Source: Sphaerochaeta sp.
Lineage (GTDB): Bacteria; Spirochaetota; Spirochaetia; Sphaerochaetales; Sphaerochaetaceae
Length of the DNA: 6,259 bases
Reading direction: 5' to 3'
NCBI GenBank assembly: GCA_003456855.1
Contig: DMOO01000082.1
Location: 1-6,259 of the forward strand
A program made the translations under genes and the position numbers. The notes beneath the pieces are model-generated. The model was not told the DNA's origin, ran no database searches, and saw only the letters and a program-made list of their open reading frames with translations. Positions 1 to 5,700 of this stretch are shown here, piece by piece (positions within the stretch are counted from its first letter, which is position 1; the number at the start of each line of letters is the position of its first letter).

Positions 1-1
1 C

Positions 2-349
2 GGGGATCTTCAGCACAGGCTCATCTCACCCAAGCACGGTGTCTCCAAGGTCTACTATGTGGAGCATGATGGGGACATCACAGAGGACGACATCCAGAGG
101 GCGAAGGAAGGAATAGGCCTGAAGGATGGAAGCCAGTGCAGAAGCGCCGTCATAACCCGGCTCGAGGAAGGCAGGAGCACCATAGAGATTCACGAGGGCA
201 TGTACCATCAGGTGAAGCGCATGTACGCTGCCCTGGACCACCATGTGAACTTTCTCAGGCGCATAAAGATCGCCAACCTTGAACTCGAAGGACTGAAGAC
301 GGGAGAGGTCAGGGAGCTCACGCCAGACGAGATAAAGGCCCTTGATTGA
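2..349 (+). CDS. RsuA-family rRNA pseudouridine synthase, C-terminal part (5' end outside window)
   Basis: The reading frame is already open at base 2 and gives 115 residues before TGA at 347-349. An internal ATG at 59 is not the true start, because the residues before it (GDLQHRLISPKHGVSKVYYV) fit the family. Enzymes of this family convert one uridine of ribosomal RNA to pseudouridine in the cytoplasm during ribosome assembly; RsuA itself acts on 16S rRNA. Family signatures seen are the HRLISPKHGVSKVY segment at visible residues 5-18, GLKDG at 39-43, the hallmark EGMYHQVKRM at 65-74, and the GEVREL tail at 101-106. The catalytic Asp (GRLD motif) would lie just upstream, outside the window, as would the N-terminal S4 RNA-binding domain. 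RsuA, RluB and RluE cannot be separated from this fragment, so no symbol is given. No hairpin terminator follows it before the next gene 64 bases on. Confidence 0.9.
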   Translation, partial: GDLQHRLISPKHGVSKVYYVEHDGDITEDDIQRAKEGIGLKDGSQCRSAVITRLEEGRSTIEIHEGMYHQVKRMYAALDHHVNFLRRIKIANLELEGLKTGEVRELTPDEIKALD

Positions 350-382
350 TGAGAATATGTTTTTTTCAAGTAAAACTCTTCC

Positions 383-394
383 TTTCAATTGAAA
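383..394. promoter_or_regulatory. 12-bp perfect palindrome upstream of the Wzi-like gene
   Basis: TTTCAATTGAAA is its own reverse complement and lies 20-31 bases before the ATG at 414, just upstream of the GATAAT -10-like box at 402-407. A regulator bound there would overlap the promoter spacer, which is the usual geometry of a repressor operator. As RNA it could form only a 4-bp stem, so a DNA-level role is likelier than a hairpin. The sequence is AT-rich and a chance palindrome is quite possible. No regulator gene is visible nearby. Confidence 0.25.
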
Positions 395-401
395 ACTCAA
401 C

Positions 402-407
402 GATAAT
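402..407 (+). promoter_or_regulatory. Candidate -10 box (GATAAT), leaderless-type promoter of the Wzi-like gene
   Basis: GATAAT matches the sigma-70 -10 consensus TATAAT at 5 of 6 positions and lies exactly 6 bases before the ATG at 414. Transcription normally starts about 7 bases after the -10 box, which would put the first base of the mRNA at or next to the A of the ATG. There is no Shine-Dalgarno in the bases before the ATG (CTACCT), which fits a leaderless message. No good -35 box is seen at the usual spacing: TTCCTT at 379-384 is poor. Confidence 0.45.
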
Positions 408-413
408 CTACCT

Positions 414-1895
414 ATGAGAAGAATAGTCCCGCTGTTGCTTTTGCTGTGCCTTTGCACATCCGTTTTCGCATCATTGAATCCGATTGTCGACATAAGCCCG
501 TACTTCATGTTCGACAACAGCCCTGCAGGGATCGCAGAGGGGAAGAATGCCTGGAAGACGACATCCGGTCTTCAGAACGCCGATTGGTGGGAGACCAAGC
601 AGGACTACTGGGTCGATGCCTTCTCAAGGCCGGCCTTCATGAACCTGGGCTTTGAGCTGGACACAGACAATGTGGACATGGTGGTCACGGTGGATGTGCT
701 CCAGGACATCTTCTCCCAGATACGCGACCATGAGCGCATCTACACAAACACCCCGTTTCTGAACGGTGCAAACGTTGATCTGACCTTCCCCAGGGTGGGT
801 TACGTTGACTATGTATCATCCAACGGAGTCATCTATCTTTCCCTTGGCCGCAGACAGATCAAATGGGGTCCTGGAACCTACGGCTTCGCCCTCTCGGATG
901 CCCAGCCGTTTCTTGACAACCTCTATGCGAACATAGATTCACCGATAGGGAAAGGCTGGAATTTCAGCTATGACTTCACCGCAATCGCCTTCAAACACTA
1001 TCTGAACAAGTCTGTAGAGTCTGATGGTGCCCCGCAGACAACGTTTGCCCATAGATTCTCGTTCGATAACCATAGTTTCAGGATATCGTTTACAGAACTG
1101 AACAACATCTACGGCAAGGTTCCGACCCTTGTGGACGGCACTCCGATAGCACTTTGGCACAACAACTTCCAGGATGACTGCTCAAATGTCATGGTGGACA
1201 TGGCTCTGGAGGGCAGAATCGGGCCTGTGAGGGCCTTTGGAAGCATCGCCATGGATGATTTCAGCCTGAGCGGAGAGACGAACAACCAGCCTACGGCAAT
1301 AGGCGTCTCTGCAGGAATGGAGTGGAACGTGGTGGAGGGCGAGGCCTTCCTTGGAAAGGACTTCAGCAACTCAAGATATGCAATAAAGGATGACACCTTC
1401 CATGTGGATGGAGGGCTGAACATAGCCTACGAGTTCTACTACTGCAGCACCTTCATGTACAACAGATCCGTATCCGGGGGAAAGTTCACCTCCAACTTCC
1501 AGATCAACACAAACGTGGGTCCTGGCAAGTTCTATGACGATGACGCCTTCTTCCTTGGCTTCCAGTACGGACCTGGAACCATGCTGCACATGGTGTGTGC
1601 AAGCTACGAGCAGGAGAACCTGAAGGTTGAGGCAAGAGGGAAGCTCCTGATGCGTGGCTCCTACTACATAGACAGCACCTATCCTTCAAGCGACTACGAG
1701 GCTCTGGCTCTTCCTGGGGACGTGACCACAACCCTGATGGTCGGTGCTGCATGTGAGTACTGCCTGCAGCCTGGGCTGAAGCTCAGCGCCTCTCTGGACT
1801 ACATAAGGGACCTGACACACAGCACAGACGCCTTCAAGGCCACGGCCGGTGTGAGCATGGCTCTTTGTGAAATAGACTGGAAGAACCTCTTCTGA
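414..1895 (+). CDS. Wzi-like outer-membrane beta-barrel protein
   Basis: This is a 493-residue exported protein. Residues 1-19 form a classic Sec signal peptide: Arg-Arg at 2-3, a Leu-rich core at 6-14 and a cleavage site after VFA (19). The mature part has alternating polar/hydrophobic strands with many aromatic residues and ends in Phe, the usual C-terminal signal for BAM-dependent barrel insertion. The segment LGRRQIKWGPGTYGFALSD at 144-162, followed by aromatic and Pro-rich strands, resembles the capsule assembly protein Wzi family, and the length is close to E. coli Wzi (about 480 residues). Wzi is an 18-stranded barrel that helps anchor capsule polysaccharide to the outer membrane. No capsule genes are in view, so the substrate is unknown and a generic barrel porin remains possible. 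LLLC at 9-12 is an unlikely lipobox given the better site at 19. The start is favoured because it gives the complete signal peptide, although no Shine-Dalgarno precedes it. Confidence 0.7.
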   Translation: MRRIVPLLLLLCLCTSVFASLNPIVDISPYFMFDNSPAGIAEGKNAWKTTSGLQNADWWETKQDYWVDAFSRPAFMNLGFELDTDNVDMVVTVDVLQDIFSQIRDHERIYTNTPFLNGANVDLTFPRVGYVDYVSSNGVIYLSLGRRQIKWGPGTYGFALSDAQPFLDNLYANIDSPIGKGWNFSYDFTAIAFKHYLNKSVESDGAPQTTFAHRFSFDNHSFRISFTELNNIYGKVPTLVDGTPIALWHNNFQDDCSNVMVDMALEGRIGPVRAFGSIAMDDFSLSGETNNQPTAIGVSAGMEWNVVEGEAFLGKDFSNSRYAIKDDTFHVDGGLNIAYEFYYCSTFMYNRSVSGGKFTSNFQINTNVGPGKFYDDDAFFLGFQYGPGTMLHMVCASYEQENLKVEARGKLLMRGSYYIDSTYPSSDYEALALPGDVTTTLMVGAACEYCLQPGLKLSASLDYIRDLTHSTDAFKATAGVSMALCEIDWKNLF

Positions 1896-1902
1896 CTATA
1901 AT
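1873..1902 (+). promoter_or_regulatory. Candidate sigma-70-type promoter of the hydroxyacid dehydrogenase gene
   Basis: A perfect TATAAT lies at 1897-1902, starting one base after the stop codon of the upstream gene. A 4-of-6 match to the -35 box (TAGACT, 1873-1878) sits 18 bases before it, inside the end of that gene. The expected transcription start is near 1909, only about 4 bases before the ATG at 1913, so the mRNA would be almost leaderless. The 17-base gap has no good Shine-Dalgarno. Read-through from the upstream gene is equally possible because no terminator separates the two. Confidence 0.45.
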
Positions 1903-1912
1903 TGGACCTGAT

Positions 1913-2881
1913 ATGAAGATAGTAGTGCTTGACGGATACACAGAGAACCCCGGAGACCTCTCCTGGGACGGACTCAAGGCCTTTGGCGACCTCAAGGTCT
2001 ATGACAGGTTGTCGCTTACGGACCCAAACGATGCTATCAGCAGAATCGGTGATGCCGAGATAGTAATCACAAACAAGACGCCTATCACAAGGCAGGTCAT
2101 GGATGCCTGTCCGGGCATAAGGTTCATCGCCGTCCTGGCCACTGGCTACAATGTGGTGGACGTTGCCTATGCCAAGGAGAAGGGTATCCCTGTATCCAAT
2201 GTCCCGACCTATGGAACGGACAGCGTCAGCCAGTTCGCGATTGCTCTTCTTCTTGAGCTCTGCCACCATATCGGCCACCACAGCAACACCGTCTTCGAGG
2301 GCAAGTGGCAGAACCACATAGACTGGTGCTACTGGGACTTTCCGCTTGTGGAGCTTGCAGGAAAGACGATGGGGATCATCGGCTTTGGAAGGATAGGACA
2401 CAGAACAGGCCAGATAGCCAAGTCGCTGAACATGAAGGTCATAGTCAACGACTCTCACAGAAAGCCGGAGTTCGAGGCCGAGGGCTTCGAGTATGTGGAG
2501 CGTGAGGAGCTTTTCAGAAGAAGTGATGTTGTCGTCCTCCATTGTCCGCTTTTCCCTGAAACACAGGGAATCATCAACAAGGATTCGATAGCCAAGATGA
2601 AGGACGGGGTGATGATAATCAACAACAGCCGTGGTCCTCTTGTTGTGGAGCAGGATCTGTGCGATGCCCTGAACAGCGGAAAGGTCGCAGGTGCTGCGGT
2701 TGACGTTGTGTCCACAGAGCCAATCAAGGCGGACAACCCGCTTCTCAATGCAAGGAACTGCATAATAACACCGCACATGAGCTGGGGAGCCAAAGAGGCA
2801 AGACAGCGCATAATGGATATAAGCGTAGCCAACGTGAAGGCCTTCCTTGACGGGGAGCCTCAGAACGTGGTCAACAGGTAG
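1913..2881 (+). CDS. D-2-hydroxyacid dehydrogenase, NAD-dependent, glycerate dehydrogenase/hydroxypyruvate reductase type
   Basis: A complete cytoplasmic enzyme of 322 residues, typical for the family, which reversibly reduces 2-keto acids to D-2-hydroxy acids with NAD(P)H. The substrate-binding half comprises about residues 1-100 plus the C-terminal helix, and the Rossmann half about 101-285. The nucleotide-binding loop is GFGRIG at 157-162, after the family segment ELAGKTMGIIG. An Asp at 180, at the end of the second Rossmann strand, suggests NAD rather than NADP. The catalytic triad is present: Arg240 (NNSRG), Glu269 (STEP) and His288 (TPHMSW). The overall pattern, with FPLVELAGKT before the loop, is closest to glycerate dehydrogenase/hydroxypyruvate reductase (HprA-like). 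Substrate choice in this family is hard to read from sequence, so hydroxypyruvate/glyoxylate is a best guess. The ATG at 1913 gives the normal KIVVLDG first strand. The next gene follows after 5 bases, as in an operon. Confidence 0.88.
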   Translation: MKIVVLDGYTENPGDLSWDGLKAFGDLKVYDRLSLTDPNDAISRIGDAEIVITNKTPITRQVMDACPGIRFIAVLATGYNVVDVAYAKEKGIPVSNVPTYGTDSVSQFAIALLLELCHHIGHHSNTVFEGKWQNHIDWCYWDFPLVELAGKTMGIIGFGRIGHRTGQIAKSLNMKVIVNDSHRKPEFEAEGFEYVEREELFRRSDVVVLHCPLFPETQGIINKDSIAKMKDGVMIINNSRGPLVVEQDLCDALNSGKVAGAAVDVVSTEPIKADNPLLNARNCIITPHMSWGAKEARQRIMDISVANVKAFLDGEPQNVVNR

Positions 2882-2886
2882 GTCTT

Positions 2887-3372
2887 ATGGGAAACAACAT
2901 AGTTCTGGTCATTCTTGCAGTGATACTCATTGTTAATATGCTTTTGCTTATGACGAGCAACAAGCGCAAGAAGAGGTCCATGGAGGACTTCAAGCGTCAG
3001 GAGGCGGAGCTTGCCCAGACGGCCATGGAAGTGGGCAAGAAGGCTGGGCTGAAGTTTGAGCTGAGCGAGACCTACATGAACGACAAGGGCAGGGCAATCT
3101 TCGCCACAATAGACGCCAAGAAACGCGTTCTGGGCATGTTCTACAGCGATGATGTGCAGCTGATCCCATACGATGACATCGAGGACATCGAGGCCGTTGT
3201 GGACGGTGATGAGAAATACGTCAACAGCATCTCAGTCGACATAGAGTGCAAGGAGAAGACCCTGTCCTATCCATTTGCAACCGAGAGAAGAAAACGCAAG
3301 GCCTGGGTGACCAAGTTCATCCTGAAGGACTCCGCAGAGTTCGTCACCAAACTCAAGTCTTTGAAGAAGTGA
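2887..3372 (+). CDS. Small membrane-anchored protein of unknown function
   Basis: I do not recognise a named family. The 161-residue protein begins with one hydrophobic helix (about residues 4-22), followed directly by the basic cluster NKRKKR (25-30). By the positive-inside rule the rest is cytoplasmic. Residues about 31-55 look helical and charged. Residues about 58-160 look like a compact alpha/beta domain with short strands (RAIFATIDAKKRVLGMFY at 69-86, then DDVQLIPYDDIEDIE at 88-102). That arrangement recalls bacterial PH-like domains in which a stored-value strand is followed by an 'I-Y-D-D-I' strand, but this is only an impression. The gene starts 5 bases after the dehydrogenase stop, with GGTAGG as a weak Shine-Dalgarno overlapping that stop codon, so the two are probably co-transcribed. 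Its last 20 bases overlap the end of the MFS gene on the opposite strand. Confidence 0.75.
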   Translation: MGNNIVLVILAVILIVNMLLLMTSNKRKKRSMEDFKRQEAELAQTAMEVGKKAGLKFELSETYMNDKGRAIFATIDAKKRVLGMFYSDDVQLIPYDDIEDIEAVVDGDEKYVNSISVDIECKEKTLSYPFATERRKRKAWVTKFILKDSAEFVTKLKSLKK

Positions 3373-4618
3373 GGTTCCTCCATGCTCCAAGGATAAGGAG
3401 CACGAATACCACGGCCAGACAGACGAATGTCAGGCTGAACGATGCGTTGAGCGCCACCACCAGACAGAACAGATCGATCGATACTCCTGTAAGCCACTGA
3501 CCAAGCTGCTGTGTAAGGCAGCCGACTCCATTGAATACTCCCATAATCGAGGCGTTCTCCGCAGGGTCGGAGTGTTCCTTTACGATTATTCCGACCTGGA
3601 CGATTATAGCGCCTGTGGTGTAGCCGAAGAGAACATCGCATAGCAAGGAGAGAGCGAAGAAGGCTGCTGAGCTGTTCTGCTTGGAGACTGAAAGAAGAAG
3701 TGTGGCCAGCACATGGAGCAGGCAGGTTCTGAGTACTGCCTTTCCTCTGGTCTTTCCGGTTCCCTGTGAGTAGAGTCTGAAGAGCTTCTCGCAGAACAGG
3801 CTTGAGAGGATCGATCCTATGCTGATTGCAATTCCGCTCCAGCCTGAGAGCCCTTCAAGTGAAGGGAAGGCCGTTGCCGTCCACTTTGTGCACCACAGTC
3901 CCTGATAGGATACAAGACTCGGAGCCTGGATCAGCCACAGCAGCAGGGCCGAGACAAGGACCGGAGTGGTGAAGGTGAGCTTGAAGGCGTGCACCAGATT
4001 GGCCTTTGAGGAGCCTGTATCAAGCGATTCTGTCTTGAAGGCCCTGTCTACGAATGCTATGTAGAGACCAAGGACAACCGCGAAGACGGCAAAGCCCAGA
4101 AACAGGGAATTCATTGGCACGACATTCAGAACGGCCTTCAGCGGTGCAGCAGCTATTATGCTTCCTATGTTGCTTACAAAGATTCCAAGGCCATAGACCC
4201 TGGCATACTTTGCACTCTCTGTGAAGGACCTCTGCATGAAGTAGATCATGCCGATGAAGATCGGGCTTGTGCCAAGACCGAGAAGGAATCTCCCCATGGC
4301 CAGAGTGGCCACAGTGCTTCCGTTGGAGAAGATCAGAAGCCCAAGTCCGGAAACTGCCAAACCGGTTCCTACAAGGTTTCCAGCTCCGATTCTCTTGCAT
4401 AGAGGTCCTACAAAGAACTGCATTATTGCATAGGGGATGAAGAACATGCTTGAGATGAAGCCTGTCTGACCTGAAGTGAAGCCGTAGCGCTGCTGGATCG
4501 CAGGCATGACTATTGATGGAGACAGCTTTATGAAGTAGCTCAGAAAGTAGGCTAGGTAGAAACCCAACAGGGCTGCGAGTCTGGTGTTCGCTGATTTTCG
4601 GTCAAGGCTGTCTTCCAT
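3353..4618 (-). CDS. Major facilitator superfamily (MFS) transporter
   Basis: A 421-residue inner-membrane protein with about 12 hydrophobic helices in two groups of six. These are separated by a polar stretch at about residues 190-212 (DRAFKTESLDTGSSKANLVH), the usual central cytoplasmic loop. A degenerate MFS signature occurs between helices 2 and 3 (GPLCKRIGAG, 71-80), and a short MGRFLLGLGTSP segment (108-119) matches helix 4 of the superfamily. MFS carriers move small solutes by proton symport, antiport or uniport. The substrate cannot be read here, though the N-terminal pattern (YFIKLSPSIVMPAI) is of the organic-anion/sugar-acid porter style. It lies 42 bases downstream of the metallophosphoesterase gene on the same strand and is probably co-transcribed with it. 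That gap forms an inverted repeat whose outer arm carries the only Shine-Dalgarno-like bases (TTAGG, 2 bases before the ATG), so expression may depend on translation of the upstream gene. Confidence 0.85.
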   Translation of the reverse strand: MEDSLDRKSANTRLAALLGFYLAYFLSYFIKLSPSIVMPAIQQRYGFTSGQTGFISSMFFIPYAIMQFFVGPLCKRIGAGNLVGTGLAVSGLGLLIFSNGSTVATLAMGRFLLGLGTSPIFIGMIYFMQRSFTESAKYARVYGLGIFVSNIGSIIAAAPLKAVLNVVPMNSLFLGFAVFAVVLGLYIAFVDRAFKTESLDTGSSKANLVHAFKLTFTTPVLVSALLLWLIQAPSLVSYQGLWCTKWTATAFPSLEGLSGWSGIAISIGSILSSLFCEKLFRLYSQGTGKTRGKAVLRTCLLHVLATLLLSVSKQNSSAAFFALSLLCDVLFGYTTGAIIVQVGIIVKEHSDPAENASIMGVFNGVGCLTQQLGQWLTGVSIDLFCLVVALNASFSLTFVCLAVVFVLLILGAWRNLTSSKT

Positions 4619-4620
4619 GG

Positions 4621-4660
4621 CCTAATGATGTCCCAAAACGGGACAAATGAGAAGATTAGG
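4621..4660 (-). promoter_or_regulatory. Nested inverted repeat filling the phosphoesterase-MFS intergenic gap
   Basis: On the - strand the outer arms are CCTAAT (4660-4655) and ATTAGG (4626-4621). The inner arms are TGTCCC (4645-4640) and GGGACA (4634-4629), around a GTTTT loop. All 12 pairs are Watson-Crick, with a 9-base/2-base internal loop between the helices. The structure begins at the first base after the TGA of the phosphoesterase gene and ends 2 bases before the ATG of the transporter gene, so the 3' outer arm hides the weak ribosome-binding region. There is no T-run after it, which argues against a terminator. It may control translation or protect mRNA ends; this is inference from the arms alone. 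Confidence 0.55.
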
Positions 4661-5623
4661 TCAGCCTTTTGTGAAGATATACTCTGTCTTGAGTGTCCAT
4701 GGGTCTGACAGGCTCAGGTCAATGACCCTGCCTCCTCTGAGGCTTTCCCTGTCTCCCGTCTTCATGCCGTAGGCGTGGTAGCCAACAGAGCCGCAGTAGG
4801 CAAGGTGCATGTTGCAGTAGATTCCATGGAAGTTGTTGTTGTGGTCATGCCCGCAGAACATCCCCAGTACGTCTGCACGCTGTATGGCTGCTGCGAACAG
4901 GCCGCTGGAGACCTCTGAGCAGCAGATCTTCTCGTTGGCCTCACCGACCATTGTGGTCTCCCTTGGGTTCCTGACAATGGCGTTGAACTCGTACAGAGGC
5001 TGGTGGAAGCACATGATAGATGGAATCTTCGTCCCATATTTGGCCTCAAGCCTCTTGGACTCGTTGTAGTACCACTGCACCTGCTCGAAGCGCAGGAAGT
5101 CCGCATTGGAGCCTGTAGTAAGGCGTTTGGGAAGAAGAACGTCCTTCTGGAAGTCACCCTTGTAGTCCAGCGGGGTGTCCATTATGTCCAGGTCCTGCAT
5201 CGAGTCCAGGGCCCAGATCCCGAAGGCCGGCTTGTCGTCAGTGCCAAGGATTGGAAGGAAGAAGTTCCCTACACCTGGAACACTGTTGAGGCCTGCCTTT
5301 GACAGGCAATGAGGGTATTTCTGGTAGATGGCCTGCTGGAAGTTCTTGGAGAAGAGTGGGGTCTTGTCATGGTTGCCGTAGACGTGGGCCCAGGGTATTC
5401 CCCTTTTCTCCATTGGGGAGACCACGTCGGCTATCATGTCCCTGCAGTTCTGCTCGGTTGCATGGCCTGCTATGTTGTCTCCGTCCAGGAACACAAGATC
5501 CGGCTTTGTTCTGTCAATCAGACATCCCATGGCTTTGATGGTATCCTTTCCCGTGTTGGGGGCGTGGTGGGCGTCCGTGAGAATCAATATCCTGAATCTT
5601 CCGTCTTTGAATCTGAGTTCCAT
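4661..5623 (-). CDS. Calcineurin-like metallophosphoesterase, Dcr2-like
   Basis: A complete protein of 320 residues with no signal peptide, so probably cytoplasmic. It carries the full set of metallophosphoesterase metal-site motifs: DAH (Asp17, His19), GDN (Asp49, Asn50), GNHD (Asn84-His85-Asp86), the single His in CFHQP (His207) and GHDHNN (His259 and His261). These residues normally bind a two-metal centre (Mn, Fe or Zn) that hydrolyses phosphate mono- or diesters. The middle segment FLRFEQVQWYYNESKRLE (176-193), followed by PSIMCFHQPLYEF, is close to the Dcr2/purple-acid-phosphatase-like branch of the superfamily, whose substrates in bacteria are largely unknown. An in-frame TAG seven codons upstream and the absence of other start codons in between fix the ATG at 5623. 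AGGAG lies 12 bases before it and GGAAGG directly abuts it. It is the first gene of a probable two-gene operon with the MFS transporter. Confidence 0.9.
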   Translation of the reverse strand: MELRFKDGRFRILILTDAHHAPNTGKDTIKAMGCLIDRTKPDLVFLDGDNIAGHATEQNCRDMIADVVSPMEKRGIPWAHVYGNHDKTPLFSKNFQQAIYQKYPHCLSKAGLNSVPGVGNFFLPILGTDDKPAFGIWALDSMQDLDIMDTPLDYKGDFQKDVLLPKRLTTGSNADFLRFEQVQWYYNESKRLEAKYGTKIPSIMCFHQPLYEFNAIVRNPRETTMVGEANEKICCSEVSSGLFAAAIQRADVLGMFCGHDHNNNFHGIYCNMHLAYCGSVGYHAYGMKTGDRESLRGGRVIDLSLSDPWTLKTEYIFTKG

Positions 5624-5629
5624 CCTTCC

Positions 5630-5660
5630 ATTATACTCCTAGAAAACAGCCCCGCGGCAA
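5630..5660 (-). promoter_or_regulatory. Candidate promoter of the phosphoesterase-MFS operon
   Basis: A perfect TATAAT (5635-5630 on the - strand) lies 6 bases before the ATG at 5623. The best -35 candidate is TTGCCG (5660-5655), a 4-of-6 match with a long 19-base spacer, and it falls in the terminator loop and stem. The expected start point coincides with the ATG, so a leaderless message is predicted. The -10 box is strong; the -35 is doubtful. Confidence 0.45.
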
Positions 5661-5675
5661 AAAATACCGCAGGGC
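5641..5675 (-). terminator. Rho-independent terminator after the solute-binding protein gene
   Basis: On the - strand GCCCTGCGG (5675-5667) pairs with CCGCGGGGC (5657-5649) around a 9-base loop rich in T, followed by TGTTTTCT. All nine positions pair in the - strand RNA (one is G-U), whereas the + strand RNA would have a C-A mismatch. The T-run lies on the - strand side, so the terminator serves the gene ending at 5701. It lies 25 bases after that stop codon. Confidence 0.8.
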
Positions 5676-5700
5676 CGAAACAGCTGTCAGTTGTCAGCCA

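Noticed and set aside
350..382. T-run after the RsuA-type gene as a terminator
   Set aside because: The run of T at 360-366 has no stable stem before it, so it does not qualify as a rho-independent terminator.
422..449. Lipobox-like LLLC in the Wzi-like protein signal peptide (lipoprotein hypothesis)
   Set aside because: The Cys would come in the middle of the hydrophobic core at residue 12, while VFA at 17-19 is a normal signal peptidase I site and the mature protein looks like a barrel.
1799..2776. Open frame of 325 codons on the - strand opposite the dehydrogenase gene
   Set aside because: It mirrors the dehydrogenase, whose full catalytic motif set is clear, and its translation shows no domain, signal or start-site support. 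Long antisense frames arise from codon bias.
3383..3402. Small hairpin (TGCTCC/GGAGCA) 10 bases after the + strand stop at 3372, a possible terminator
   Set aside because: It has no T-run after it and lies inside the MFS coding sequence, where codons explain it.
4762..5157. Open frame of 131 codons on the - strand inside the phosphoesterase gene
   Set aside because: It is a shifted frame of the real gene with low-complexity Ser/Thr/Arg-rich translation and no recognisable motif.
5684..5697. Tandem 7-mer CTGTCAG/TTGTCAG next to the solute-binding protein stop codon
   Set aside because: Two imperfect copies only, with no third copy and no clear relation to a promoter; most likely chance.
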